From Pegea sp. RAD2-039 (Eukaryota > Chordata > Thaliacea > Salpida > Salpidae), in the NCBI GenBank assembly GCA_034620365.1, contig JAQGEQ010000324.1:186001-250000 (forward strand): a stretch of DNA of 64,000 nucleotides. Reading direction: 5' to 3'. Both the position numbers and the translations under genes were made by a program. The notes below the pieces were generated by a model that was not told the origin of the DNA, did no database searches, and saw nothing but the letters and a program-made list of their open reading frames with translations. Of this stretch, positions 1 through 12,126 are shown piece after piece (the stretch's first letter is position 1; each line of letters starts with the position of its first letter).

Positions 1-640
1 GACTTATTGATAAAAGTATTTTCTTAGAAAGTATTAATTTTTTGCTTGTCAAAAAATATAGAATTTCAATTTATGATCCTATAATTAAATTTATTTTCTT
101 TAAACTGTGAAAATGTATTTTATAATTTCAATGCTAAGATTTAGTTGAGTTTAAATTATCTGAAAAACAAATTTCTAACAAAACTACGTGAAAAATTTTG
201 ACAAAATTTTAATATAATGATTAATTTACAAACACATAGCTACTTTAAAACAGTTTTTCGTTTATTTATAATATTATATTTCAGCATTTAAAATTTAATT
301 CTTATCATATTGTTTACTGTTTAAAATCAACTTTGAAATGTTTCACTTTTAGAAGTCTATCAAAATATTGTGAGGTAAAATACATTGAGAGGTTCACCAC
401 TTTATGCCAGGCATTTAATGTATAAATATATTCTTTATGTATAAATCATCTAGAGAAATTACAAATTTTCTGAGAATAATAAATTTTATTTAAAATATAT
501 ATTTGACTTTGAGTAAAAATTTCAGTTTTGTTCTTCTATAGTCTAAACTTTAGTTAGTATGTTGTTATCAGGGCAACAAAGCTCTGGCTACTTTTGAATA
601 GCTTAATAAAAGTGTTTATACTAATTTTTATTTATTAATT
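1..640. other. AT-rich non-coding stretch
   Basis: No open frame with coding character, no splice pattern and no RNA gene could be recognised on either strand. The sequence is AT-rich filler that leads into the decayed retroelement that follows. Confidence 0.5.
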
Positions 641-869
641 CAACGCGTGGCTGCGAGTTACAAATTCAACAGCTCTTACAGCGAACAAAAACCAAAATTA
701 CAAGCAAACAGATAGTTGAAAGGTCTTAGGTATCACAATTTAAGATTAATACAAAAAGAATACAAACACTGTTGAGACATAAGTAAGACGTAAGTTATGA
801 ATAACACTTTAAATATAACAAAATACAAGAAGAAAGTGAGGAAATTGCCGGTGTTACATATCACTCATA

Positions 870-1200
870 AGGAAACTACTTAGATCTTATATTTAGCAAA
901 GTTTTAAAGGATTTAATGTAGTGATGAAATCTGGAAGAGAACTCCAAACCTTGGTTACCCTGTTAAAAAAGCTGTTACTCCGCTGGGTGTTCTTTAAGTT
1001 GTTGAGCGGTTTAATTTTGAATGAAGTCTCTGAGGACGTATGAGAGATTGCGATCTTTAAAGTATTCTATAAAGTTAAGATGACAAAAGCATTAAATTAT
1101 TTTATATAGTAATATAAGGTCAGAAAGAAAGCGTCCATGTTGCAAGGATTTTTACTGATAGTTGTACCAATGTCCGCCTATTACAAACTTTGATTTCAAT
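870..1200 (-). mobile_element. Decayed 3' end of a non-LTR (LINE-type) retrotransposon
   Basis: Read on the minus strand, this stretch has the pattern found at the C-terminal end of the reverse transcriptase polyprotein of many jockey/CR1-like elements: first an RFLSDLILLYKII-like block (about 1134-1096), then LSYVLRDFIQN (about 1051-1019), then RSNSFFNRVTKVWSSLPD followed by a stop (about 985-895). The blocks lie in different frames and are broken by stop codons, so the copy is dead. Its upstream part (reverse transcriptase core, endonuclease) was not recognised; bases 1200-1750 may hold further unrecognisable remains. The family-level call rests on the SNSFFNRV...WSSLPD signature alone; the element class is inferred. 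Confidence 0.6.
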
Positions 1201-1749
1201 TTTGGCCAGCCAGACTCAAATCTCGATTGGGTTACTAGAAATTAAAAAAAATAATAATAGGTCGGAACAAGACCAAAAACTTTTCGATCACTAAAATACT
1301 GACAGGAAAATTTATTTTATAGAAAATTGTGGTTGCCTGATTATAAAAAAACTTAATAGTATTGACTAAGCTAGGGGTTGTCAAAGGCGGCTGTCATATG
1401 AATTGATGCAAAGTGTACGACTGTTGCAAACTGCTAATGTACTAGTGTTTTACAAAATAATTAAGCTCTGTTTAATCTTTATTAAATCTGTATCAGGAGG
1501 ATAAGCCAGGAGTTAACAGAAAAGTATCTGCTTTCATTTAGAGTCGTTTCATCTGGAAAACACAGCTTGCTGATAAAATTTAGAAAACATTTTTAAATCT
1601 AGAAGACCATTAAGCTGAGGGATGTTTTGGAAGGTAGCAAACAACAAGTACAGCATACAACTGTAGTGTCTGATCTAAGTCAGTTGAAACTGTTCCAATG
1701 GCGATCGGGTTTGGGGCTAGTACAGAAATATCTCAATTTGAAACGTCTT

Positions 1750-3690
1750 AAAAATTGCTTTTGGTTCGACATATAGGTGTGATTGGCTTTTTGTAAAATA
1801 ATTAAAGTAATGAAGCGATATTGCAGTCCATTAACCAAAATACATTATACAATAGTGCCCATCTTAAGTTAAATGTTAGCTGACAAAATCATCGTTAAAT
1901 TTTACATCAAAGCGACTTTGAAAGAAATTTTTTGACTTTATTTAATTGAGCAATTATATATTTAGTGACCAGTAGATTTATTGGATTTTTCTTAATTTGT
2001 TTTTACCATACGAGATATGTGACTCTCAAATATCTTTGAGTTTGAAATGCTGCTTTCAAGCTCCAGAAGTTTGAAACCCCTAAGACTAAAGTCCCGTAAA
2101 AATATCGGCTTTTCTAAAATTAAAGTGATTTTACAATTTTTGATTACTTTTATTGGAAATTGTGCTTGCTTTTATAGAAGATATTTTGTAAGAACCTATT
2201 TTAAATAAATAAACAGTTTGTTTTGTTTGATTTTTATCAGTTTTGCAGTAACTTCAATTAAGTTTACAGATGTTGAAACTTCGATCAAAAATTATTTATT
2301 AATTTTTCTGTTCAATTTTCTCTATAAGCTTTTTTACTGATAAAAGATTGCCAATTTTGATTTAAACAAACTTAACAATTTTTGCGTATCTTAGAATAAG
2401 CACTTGCAGTACAACAATTCTACTGACTTAACTATAAAAGACAACTTTTAATGCGTTTTGTACCTATTTAACAAGACTATAGCATCAGCAATTTGTATTA
2501 TAAGCAAAGCTATTTACAATCCAACATTAAGGTCAAAAACTTATTAGTAGATTTAACTTTTTGGTCTGTAAAGCCCAATGACCATCATAATCAGATCTTG
2601 CAAAATCTACATTGGGATGCAAATAATGATACATTATAGTTCAGGTTGTTGAAAGCTTGACTTGATCAATAATAAAAATTATTAACAGATTTGTATTCAA
2701 GAATGCCACAAAGAAGTCATCAAAATCATCAAATTTTACTAATTGTCGTTCTTTTTTTATGCACAAGGTAAGTAAAGCTACAAAATCGTATTTTATTCTA
2801 AATGAAAGAATGAATCAATCATAAAAAATTAAAGTAAATAACAATTTAATATAGTTTCAAAGATTTTATGAGAAATAAATTCTTAAGAACCATCGCAATT
2901 TGTTACTTACGTAATTTAAATAGAATTCTGTTGAAAAAACTTTAAGAGATAAATCTACAAAATCACATTACCTTTTAATAATGAAAATAAACTATTATAC
3001 AATTTTTTTTTGATGCAGTTTTAGTATAATAATAGGTAGGATATAAATTTGAACCTATCAGAGATGTATTCACAATATATTAAAAAAACTGAAACACTAA
3101 AATACAGCTGTAAATAATTGTTCGATATTTTTGATTTTTCCGTTTCTGTGACCACAAATAAAGCCTCGGCTTAGCACAATAAAATTATGCTACAATAAAA
3201 ATTGTTTTTTCAAGTTTAAATTAGTTATAAATTTATTTGATGCTTCATAAAATATTTGTTTAAAATTGAAGTAATTAGAAATACAATTTTTATTAATTTA
3301 TTTGCAATGTTTTTAAATCGAAGTAATTTATAGCTAAATAATTGTTTTTCCTTTAATTTTACTTATTTATTCTAAACAAGTTTTTTTTAATATTTTTAAT
3401 ATGACTTGCAGCAAATTACATTCTAGATATTAAAATAGAATTACTAAAGGCTTTGTTGCTCTCTTAAATGTAATTTTCCCAAAGAGTTATTTAAATATAG
3501 TTGCCAAAAATTTATTTTAGGATAAAATTATAAAAATAAACTTTTGTCAATGTGCATTACTTAATAAGGGTTTTTTAATTTAAATATTTAACTTAAAAAA
3601 AAAATTCTAAAAAATAAAAGAATTTATTAATCTAAAATATTTCCTTTTATAAAAACCAAATAAATATCTGATTAAGGAAGTCTTTTTTGT
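1750..3690. other. AT-rich intergenic region upstream of CEP164
   Basis: No supported gene. Short frames are interrupted every few dozen codons. The CEP164 promoter and 5' untranslated region must lie at the right end of this stretch, but no specific element could be identified. Confidence 0.5.
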
Positions 3691-3714
3691 TTGCTGGTTT
3701 TTTATAATCTTAAA

Positions 3715-6450
3715 ATGATGACTGATCAAGTTATACTTGAAGAGGATTATGATGAGAATTATAACCCCAGTGAAGAAGAAATTTATGAGTATGCTAGAGT
3801 AATAGGTCTTGATCCTGTAAAAGAAGCACACTTGCTATGGATTGCAAGGGAGGGAATTAATTCACCGCTTCCAGACCATTGGAAACCATGTCAAGATACC
3901 ACAGGAGATATTTACTACTTTAATTTTGAATCAGGAGAGAGTATTTGGGATCATCCATGTGATGAGTTTTATCGGAAAATGGTTTGTGATGAGAGAGAAA
4001 AACAAAAAGCTAATTTAAATCAAAAATTGACTAAAAAAGAATCAAAAAAGAAAAAAAAGTTGATGGATGGTTCAAAACTATCTACTAAAGAACTTTTACC
4101 GGTTCATTCTACAAACAAAGGAATACATTTTAATACTTTTAGTTCAAAAAAAGAGCTTTCACCCATAAAAGACCCCTTAAAAGAACTCTCTCCTATAAAA
4201 GGGTTTCAGGCTGATAAAAAAGATCCTTTTGTTCAGACTGTTAGTTCAATGATAAGCACATCAGATATTGGTAGAATTGACTTGGAAAAACTAGAAACAA
4301 AAGATTTAGAACAAACAAGATTAGAATATCATTATTCAGATGAAGATAGTGATTATAAGCAAGTAAATAAATCAGATTTATTAAAACTTTCAAATTCACC
4401 TCTAAGCCTAGAGAATAAGACAACTTTTGAAAGTTTAAATAAAGATGATGAATCAATTGAAGGCTTGGCGAATGTCTTGCAGACGCCCCCTAAGAAGAAC
4501 ATAGCTGAAGTTAGGGGTGACTTATCAGAAAATATTAATTCTAATGTTGATAGAGACTCTGAAATACAAACTATTATTTCAAAAATACCTCAAACTACTT
4601 TAGATCTTAAAAATAATGGAAATGTTGAATATCCGAAAGTAAAAACTTTGAATACCAAGCAGTTAAATAATGAAAAAGAAATCAAAGAATTTGAAGAAAA
4701 ATTAAAGTTAGAGTTAAATAAGGCAATTTGTGAAACTAAAGAAAAGTTTGCGTTAGAAAAAGAAAGAAAACTGAAGTCGTTGAAAGATGATCTTGAGTAT
4801 GAACTGAAAGTTGAAGCTGATAAACAAGAAGTAGATCTTAGACTTAAACAAAAAGTTCAGCTTGATGAATATAAGAAAAAGTTAGAGTCTGAAATATTAG
4901 CACATCAAAAAATGTTGGATTTAAATAAATCAACTGAAGTTAATGATTATAAAAAACTATTGGATGAAGAAATTAGAAATGAGAAGATTAGACTAAAAAA
5001 CAAGCATATAGGTGATGAAAATAGAAAAGAAATTGAAATCTTGAAACAATATCACCAAGAAGAAATGGAAAAAGAAAAAAAGAAGTTATTGATGGAATTT
5101 CAAAAAGAAAAAGAAGGCCTAGTTTTTGAGATTAAGCAAAAATATGAAACAGAATTGGAAAAATTGAAAGATGAAGCTAAAATTTGCTCAAAAAGTCAGT
5201 TAAGCTCTGAAAGTTTTCCAGAACAACGATCTTTGATTAGTTTATATAAAAATGAAAAAGATGTTTTAAGGGAAGAGCACCAAAAAGAAATTTATGAAGA
5301 GAATCAGAAACATCTTCAACATATGAAGATGATTATGAAAAAAAATCATGATGACATTGAAAAAGAAATTAAAAATGTAAGAAGCAAGTTTGATGATGAA
5401 GTGAAAAGAGAAAGTAAACGCTTGTATCAAGAAAATCAAAGAGAATTAGATCGGATTAAGAAGCAGCATCAATATCTTGTGAATCAACTTGAAGGGGACA
5501 AGGAATTATTTATAAAAAGGCAGAAAGAGCTTCAGACTGAATTTTTGGTTCTTCACCAAAGAGAAATGGATATTTTAGAACGGAAGAAAAAACTTGAAGA
5601 AACCAAAAAGGACATTTATTCTGAGTATTCAGAAATAACTAGAAATAATGAAGAAGAAAAAGTAAATGAAGATAAGATAGAAATTCAAACTCCAAGTATA
5701 CAAGCTGCTAGTGACGACCATACATCTGATAAAACTCTAAAAATTGAAGCTTTAAATGAAGAAAAAGATCTTTCTGCTCAAGAAATTGCTAGAAAAATTG
5801 CAAAGTATCCACAATTAGATGACTTACTTCAAAAATCAGAATATCAACTTGATAGGGATGGTCGTGTTAGTGAAGCCTGGCCTGAAGAGCTATCAAGAGC
5901 ACGTCAATTTTTGACAAGTCAAACAAAAATTATGATGAACAGTTGTAATACATCAGTGCCAAAACGAAATGTTACTTTTGCACCAAATGTACAATCTGTT
6001 GATGACTGTTCTACTGTTGATTATATAACACATCAACCAAATTTGAATGAAGAAGTCAATATGTTACAACGTTTAGATTCTGTTGATGAAAAGTTAAACA
6101 AATTAATTTCACATGTCAATTTTCATGAACCAAAATTGTTTAGTTTCAAACAAAATGATAGATTTAAAGACTCCTTCAAGCCAACTGAATTGATAACACA
6201 AACTATTAAAACAGAAGTTTCAAGAAGTCTTGAAGATCAATTATTAATTGGAAATAAATCTTATTTTCCTCGTTTTGTTTCTGGTCGCACACTAATGGAG
6301 AAGTCCTCTTCAGATCTTCCTAATTTTTTCTCTTCTAGAAGGGTAGGCCATGAAACAAATGAATATCTCCCTAATTATCTACCATCACGAAAGACAATGC
6401 AACTAATGTTAGACGAGAGGACAAGTGAAATAGTTTGTATGACTAAATAG
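3715..6450 (+). CDS. CEP164: CEP164-like centriolar distal appendage protein, intronless
   Basis: CEP164 sits on the distal appendages of the mother centriole and is needed for membrane docking and for recruiting TTBK2 at the start of ciliogenesis. The 911-residue frame opens with the family's N-terminal block ([11 protein letters not shown], then [13 protein letters not shown], then LLWIAREGI). A WW domain follows at about residues 51-82: [10 protein letters not shown], then GDIYYFNF, then SIWDHP, with both tryptophans and the last proline present. From about residue 320 to 660 it is almost pure charged coiled coil (Lys/Glu-rich heptads); the last 200 residues are not charged coil and include [15 protein letters not shown] and [14 protein letters not shown] chose the ATG at 3715 (a second follows at 3718) because the same frame upstream holds only a TTG. 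At 911 residues it is shorter than vertebrate CEP164 (about 1,460). The whole coding region is one exon, unlike most neighbours. The N-terminal match makes the identity firm; the C-terminal half is low-complexity and could align to other coiled-coil proteins. Confidence 0.93.
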   Translation: MMTDQVILEEDYDENYNPSEEEIYEYARVIGLDPVKEAHLLWIAREGINSPLPDHWKPCQDTTGDIYYFNFESGESIWDHPCDEFYRKMVCDEREKQKANLNQKLTKKESKKKKKLMDGSKLSTKELLPVHSTNKGIHFNTFSSKKELSPIKDPLKELSPIKGFQADKKDPFVQTVSSMISTSDIGRIDLEKLETKDLEQTRLEYHYSDEDSDYKQVNKSDLLKLSNSPLSLENKTTFESLNKDDESIEGLANVLQTPPKKNIAEVRGDLSENINSNVDRDSEIQTIISKIPQTTLDLKNNGNVEYPKVKTLNTKQLNNEKEIKEFEEKLKLELNKAICETKEKFALEKERKLKSLKDDLEYELKVEADKQEVDLRLKQKVQLDEYKKKLESEILAHQKMLDLNKSTEVNDYKKLLDEEIRNEKIRLKNKHIGDENRKEIEILKQYHQEEMEKEKKKLLMEFQKEKEGLVFEIKQKYETELEKLKDEAKICSKSQLSSESFPEQRSLISLYKNEKDVLREEHQKEIYEENQKHLQHMKMIMKKNHDDIEKEIKNVRSKFDDEVKRESKRLYQENQRELDRIKKQHQYLVNQLEGDKELFIKRQKELQTEFLVLHQREMDILERKKKLEETKKDIYSEYSEITRNNEEEKVNEDKIEIQTPSIQAASDDHTSDKTLKIEALNEEKDLSAQEIARKIAKYPQLDDLLQKSEYQLDRDGRVSEAWPEELSRARQFLTSQTKIMMNSCNTSVPKRNVTFAPNVQSVDDCSTVDYITHQPNLNEEVNMLQRLDSVDEKLNKLISHVNFHEPKLFSFKQNDRFKDSFKPTELITQTIKTEVSRSLEDQLLIGNKSYFPRFVSGRTLMEKSSSDLPNFFSSRRVGHETNEYLPNYLPSRKTMQLMLDERTSEIVCMTK

Positions 6451-9079
6451 TCTTAAATACACGAAACACTGTGCTGTTACTTTGTGTCTTATGCTTAGGT
6501 TACAATCACAATCTTTAAAAAAGGTTTATTTGTTTTTTTTATACTTTTATGCTTTATAAACTCATATAATATTATCAACTAATTATGTGAAAATGCTGCA
6601 CAGTTTTTTATATGTTATTTTGCCAATTTGCACGAGTATAAGCTGATTTTTGCACAAATATGATTTTTAATAGTACAGATTGACTTAGTTTGAACAAAGC
6701 ATCTCTTTGTAGGCAAAGTAGATTCATTTTATAAATCTGAACATTTTGTAAATAATCAGATGTTGACTAAATAGAAAGTAAATCTTACTTTGGTTTGATA
6801 TTTCAAAAATACTTTCTAATATTAACAAATGAGTTGGTTGTTTTAATTTGCTCAAATCACAATACAAACTCTATTTGAAATTTGATAGTAAGTCAAACAA
6901 CTAAACGATTGATAGCTGTTTACTTGTCACCAATAAACTTCTTTTCATTTACAGATGTTTGCCATTTTCATGAAAGTTTAGCAAAATGAAATAGTTTCAA
7001 AAATAAATTTAAATACTTTTATATTATAAAATTAAAATATTAAATTAAATATTTATATTATTAAAGTCTATTCATAAAATTAAAGTTTTGCAAACAAGGA
7101 ATCAAACAATTTTTATATAAATTTGTTCAAAACTGAATTAACTATCAGTGGATGCTATTTTCAATATATATTTTTTGAAGACCTTATCTCATATATTAAC
7201 TTTTGCCAACCTTGCCATCGCTATCAAATAAGAATTTGATGGCCCTAGACATTTTGGTTTATATCTCAGGATACAATTCTAGGCTCATATTTGATCTAGA
7301 ACACCACTACATGTTAGTTGGAATCCTATAAGAGAAACAAAAGTTTAGAAACAATTTTCGTGAATCACTTTGACTCATAAAAGCTTTTTTCAACAATACT
7401 AAACGAAGAAAAACTAATTATACAGACAAACTCTTCTCTTGGGGTTTACAAGATGTCCTGAATAAGTAGTGGAAATAAGTGAACTATTAGTTCTGAATCT
7501 TAAAACCTTAGTCTTAGGTAATGTTTAAAGGAATAAAACCATTTATTACAAAAATGTTGAATTTGAGTTTTGTTCTTAAGTTTAAACCATTCAAAAATTA
7601 TTACTTTTCAAATCAGCAGATTAAACCAAAGTATTGACAACCAAAATAAGTAAAATCTATGCTTTATGGTACGCTCTTACCAGTCCTGAGCAGAAATTCG
7701 CAGAGCTTATTTCTATAATTGAAGAAAGTTTTATAGGGCATTGCGACCCGACTGATTTTTCTGGAGCTGGGCTAGAATCGATTCAAGTCAGTGAATAATC
7801 TAATATAAAGCTACCTAAAACGTCTTTCTGTCTTATATTCGAGTCTCTTCTTGTACAATATAAACTTTTGTCTTTAAACACACTTTGTATTTTTAAAAAT
7901 CTGTTTTAATTTCTAACTATTGTTCAGCATTCAACAATAAAACTTTAGAGTTCTTTTTCTTGATGTTAGTTCTTAAGTTTCACCGTATTAAAAAGCAGGA
8001 TGTTATCACGTATAATAAAACAAGCTAATCAGTAAACAAAATTTGTATAAAATTTCTTTACAATTGCTTTACTGAAATTGGTATCAAATTTCAAATAAAA
8101 CAGATACTTGAAAAATTGAAAATAAACTATATTAATTACAATTACAATTTTAATACCTTCAAGCTTTGAATACTTGTGCAAAAAATATTATTTAATATTT
8201 ATAGCATCAATAAAAAGCATTTATACTTATCTTATTGAGAATAGTATAAATTAGACAGAATTTACCAAAACGACAAAATTGTCTTTTTAACCGCTATATT
8301 TAGTTTTTATTTATGCGAAAAACGTTCAAAATATCGACAAACGTTTGTAGATAGTAAACTTCTAAATTTTATTTTAAAAGAATTATTCGTTTGTTCGAAG
8401 AATTTCAGATTGCATAAGTTTGTATGATGTATTTGCTTTATAATAAACGAAAATAATTTATAATAAAATTCTTAGAAAATTAATAAATAAAAGAAGCGAG
8501 TATTAGTTGTCGTTTTCAAGTTTTTTCTTATCAGTGGTGTTGTCCATGGTTTCAATCAACAACATTTTCATTTAAAATTGAAAGTTTGTTCTTTATGAAT
8601 TAAAGCTGATTACTAAAATTATGAAAGTTTATTTTTTAATAATTTTAAAGAAGTAAGAATATATAAGGACTTAGAAACTACTTTTAATTTGAATTATATT
8701 ATGTCTGAGTTATTTGAATTATTAAATTTACAAAACGTAAACTAAGAAGTGACAAATTTACTTTAATTTTTTAGTATCTTGCCTTAAACATAAGCTTAAC
8801 GTTTTGCAATAATTTAGAATTAAGAAAGTTTCAATCCTACTATATATATGTAAAAGTTATAATATCCTGTATGATGCATACAACAATCATCTGTCATATA
8901 ATTGATTCTAAACTATATTTATCATTATTCCATTTCTTTAAATGTAACTATTTTACACGTAACTGTAACTAATATTTGTAGATGTAACTATTATGGTTCT
9001 AGTTTTTAAATCATTTGCTAAAAGTAAAACTAAATCTAACTTTTAAAGATGTATTTTATGTCCAAGCTTTATTTTAATT
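6451..9079. other. CEP164 3' region and CEP164-CBY1 intergenic DNA
   Basis: Contains the likely CEP164 3' untranslated region, with an AATAAA at 6932-6937, and about 2 kb without a recognisable gene. A slightly less AT-rich, 57-codon open stretch without an ATG lies at about 7627-7797 (plus strand); it matches nothing I recognise. Confidence 0.45.
6932..6937 (+). terminator. Candidate polyadenylation signal of CEP164
   Basis: AATAAA hexamer about 480 bases after the CEP164 stop codon. The hexamer is common by chance in AT-rich DNA, so this is a candidate only; another lies near 7001. Confidence 0.3.
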
Positions 9080-9733
9080 ATGAGCGCTTTAAATATCTTT
9101 AAGCCCAGGGGTTTTAGCCCTAAAAAATCCACCCCAAGAAAAGCTTCTTCTTTATCCAATTTGGCAGCTGCTCTAGATATCACTGAAAGAGCTAAAGAGT
9201 TTGGAATTGATTATGGAACCACATCATTAAAATTAGATGGGAATGAATTAAAGTTTGTAGATGGGAGGTGGAGAGTAGGTAAAAGCTTATTCTTTTAGTA
9301 TCTATGAACTTAGTTTTTGAATTTAGAAAATAATTGTCTTCAAAAATATGCTTACAACCATATCAACTAATCGAATTTTATCATCAGGAGAGTTTGGTGG
9401 GCCAGCTGATTATGAGATTGACGAATTAAAAAAGGAAAACAAACGTCTTTCAGAAGAAAATAATATGCTACATCTTAAGATTGATATTCTCATTGATATG
9501 GTATATAATCAAGTTTATATAAAACATAAAAAATTGAATCTTTAATCTATTTAATTAGTAAATACTATCTGAATAATCAGCAACTCATTAACCAAAACTT
9601 ATTTGCTGAAATCCAACCAGTTTAAGTATTAACAAATTGTTGTTTTTAGCTTACAGAAAGTACAGTAGAATCGCAAATACTGGAAAAAGAGCGAGACCAT
9701 GCTCGTAAAGTTAACTCAAAATCGATCACATGA
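9080..9733 (+). CDS. CBY1: Chibby homologue (beta-catenin antagonist and ciliary base protein), 3 exons
   Basis: Chibby binds the C-terminus of beta-catenin and, at the distal appendages of the basal body, interacts with CEP164 and helps assemble the ciliary vesicle and transition zone. Exons are 9080-9278, 9388-9500 and 9650-9733; the frame stays open across both GT-AG introns (109 and 149 bases) and gives 131 residues, close to the human length of 126. Family blocks in order: FSPKK and RKASSLSNL (residues about 12-28, the segment that in the human protein holds the AKT/14-3-3 serine), EFGIDYGTTSLKLDGNELKF followed by GRW, then a leucine-heptad coiled coil (ELKKENKRLSEENNMLHLKI, then DILIDM) and LTESTVESQILEKE. 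The C-terminal tail is less basic than the KRKK tail of the human protein. The gene lies 2.6 kb downstream of CEP164 on the same strand and ends tail to tail with TOMM22. Confidence 0.95.
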
Positions 9734-9807
9734 AGAGGAAACATTTGATTATTTTATATTTCTTTTTCTTAAAATCTACCGTTTTTGACTTTCATTTTCA
9801 GTTGAAA

Positions 9808-9813
9808 AATAAA
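9808..9813 (+). terminator. Polyadenylation signal of CBY1
   Basis: AATAAA 75 bases after the CBY1 stop codon, at the expected distance for a short 3' untranslated region. Confidence 0.55.
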
Positions 9814-9938
9814 TACAGCAGCAAAGGTGTTAGATAATTTTATTCAGATGCTTTCCTATAACTAAATACAAATAGGTCGATAGGCGGGTATTTAGGAACC
9901 AGTCATCGCAGCATTTGGCCCGAGCAGCATCTGTAACA

Positions 9939-9944
9939 TTTATT
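9939..9944 (-). terminator. Polyadenylation signal of TOMM22
   Basis: AATAAA on the minus strand 58 bases beyond the TOMM22 stop codon. It lies about 130 bases from the CBY1 signal on the opposite strand, so the two convergent transcripts end next to each other and may overlap. Confidence 0.5.
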
Positions 9945-10001
9945 CTATTTAGTTGATATTTAGCTTCTTAATTTACGTTTCTTTCATTATTTCACATTTG
10001 A

Positions 10002-12126
10002 TTATTTGAAAAATTCAATAAAAACTTGTCTAACCCTTCTTTGGTGTTGCTGCTGTTGTTGCTGAAGATTGTAACGTTCTTGCTCAAATACAACAGGCAA
10101 GCATAGGATAAGAAAACCAGTAAGTCCAGCCCACAATGTTGCCCTGGTTAGTCTGTAAGACATCAGACAGTTATTAATAAATCGATATTGCTAGATTAAT
10201 AATTTTAACACTTTTTCAGTTTAAACAAAGTCTGAAGCCACCAACTTTGTAATTATTAAGAACAAATTATTGATTATTTAAAAGGATAGATAAAACATCG
10301 AAGAAATTATATACGAAAAGTCAACATGCATCAAAAGTAGGTTATACAATTGAGTATAAAAAGTCAGAGTTGTTTTACACCAAGAGAATTTTTATCAGAA
10401 ACGAAGATAATATCATCGCAAAGTCGAGCGCTTCAAAAAACACTCGAGTCTTAAATAATTTCGGTTAAAGAGTTCAATAGATGATGCTAGTTTGATGTAA
10501 TATATTGTTCCATTGTAGCAGCTTTAATCTTACTTTACTACTTGTCTGATGAGCAAGATTTAAATGAATTATTTCACAAATTAGAGATAACTAAATTGAA
10601 ATTCACTTGTATGCTTTCCAAGAAGCTGTAGTTGTAAGAGCAACTACACCAGAAGTTGCAGCTCTAACTGGAGAAGGGAACATCTCTGTAAGACCCCACA
10701 ATCTTTCACATAAAGTTTCATCTTCAAATTCCTTCAATTGAATAAAAACAAAGAATATTAAAAAAATAGTATTGAGAAAAGCATGCGACAATTTTACTCT
10801 AGTTAGCTTATGATCTGATGAGCTATCAGTTTAATAAAAGTTTTTACAACTAGAAAATTGTACTATTTGAAATAAATGAATGATATGTATACAATACTTA
10901 TATGTTTAAATAAATTTTTAAGAGAAAATTTAAAAATAAAAATGTTTTAATATCAATGCTACCATTATTAGTTTCTTAGAATTATTAGACAACAATTTTT
11001 TCATAAGTTAAGCCTTTAATTCTAACTAACTTTCATTCAAATTTTTGTACACAATTTGAGATTTAAATTTATTACAAATTAAAATTCTTATCATTATTAG
11101 ATTTCTATAAATTTAGTGTTAATTATAAAATAATTGAAAAAACTTATTACATAATTTGATAATTAAGAATTATTACTTTGTCCCCAAGTATGATAAAATA
11201 TAACTTTTTACTCAATAATAATGATTATAACTATTGACCTTAATTAAAATCAGATCTTGTAACAAAAAGAAACTTACTAAAAGTAAATATTATTAAGCTC
11301 CAGAGAGAAATTTAAACATAAACTAATCAACATTTTAAAGAAAGTACAAATAAAGTTAGAAAATAATGATTGGTCTTGAAAATTTCTAATATGATGATAA
11401 CCTTGTTTAAATCAATAATTCCAAATTGAAATAACTTTAAAATGATTTGAAATACATCAAATTTCAAACAAACAAACATAAACACATATATGTAAATACA
11501 GATATGACAGTAATAACTTAAATGCTAAATAATACTTACATGTTCCAACAAGTTATATAAAAGCTAAAAATTTATTAATCTATTTATTACTAATCCCCAT
11601 CAAATTTCATTTTTAACATTAACTAAAATTCCACTTAAAATGTTTAGAAATAAAACTTTATATTAAGTATAAGTCCTGATATAACCTCTCTTGATATAAA
11701 TTAACAAGTTTTTTTTAAGTTTCAATAAATTATTTTATGAAATAAATCGGCTAGATAAAATAAAAAAGATTTTAAAGTAATAATTTTCATACAACTTGAA
11801 AAGCATAAATTTTGGATCCTTTAATAATTTGATTTTTTTAATAGAAACACAAAATTTTAAGCAATCTTTTTTATCTTTTTATAAATAATAATTAATAATT
11901 TTGTTAAAAAAAGCTCTATAAAAAATAAATATTAAAAAAATATATCTAGCAGTTTTAGTTACTTATTTCATATTGTTTTAACTGAAAATAAACTTCAAAA
12001 ATTGAATCTATTTACATATATACAATAAATATCAAAAACAAAAAATATATATTTAGCTTTTATAAAATTCTAAGGCAACAAATAAAGTTTACTTACCTCA
12101 TTGTTACTTTCATTAAGAGCCATCAT
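10002..12126 (-). CDS. TOMM22: TOM complex receptor subunit TOM22, 3 exons
   Basis: TOM22 is the central receptor of the mitochondrial outer-membrane translocase; it docks TOM20/TOM70 cargo and links the TOM40 pores. Exons, in coding order: 12097-12126, 10607-10731 and 10002-10152, separated by introns of 1,365 and 454 bases; phases match and the product is 101 residues. The signature DETLCERLWGLTEMFP is almost the same as in vertebrates (DETLSERLWGLTEMFP). Exon 3 encodes LTRATLW, the membrane span and PVVFEQERYNLQQQQQQHQRR, which matches the vertebrate PVVFETEKLQMEQQQQ region after the single tail-anchor-like span (about residues 56-74). The N-terminal cytosolic arm is only about 10 residues plus EEFED, much shorter than the acidic arm of human TOM22 (142 residues in total), and the intermembrane-space tail is also short. 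A further upstream coding exon is possible but the ATG pair at 12121-12126 fits well. Confidence 0.94.
10732..12096 (-). other. Long first intron of TOMM22
   Basis: 1,365-base AT-rich intron with a canonical donor (GTAAGT) at the left side of exon 1 and an acceptor next to 10731. Nothing else recognisable lies inside. Confidence 0.7.

Noticed and set aside
3691-3714. Eight extra codons at the N-terminus of CEP164 starting at TTG
   Set aside because: Animal translation starts at ATG; the ATG at 3715 aligns with the start region of the family.
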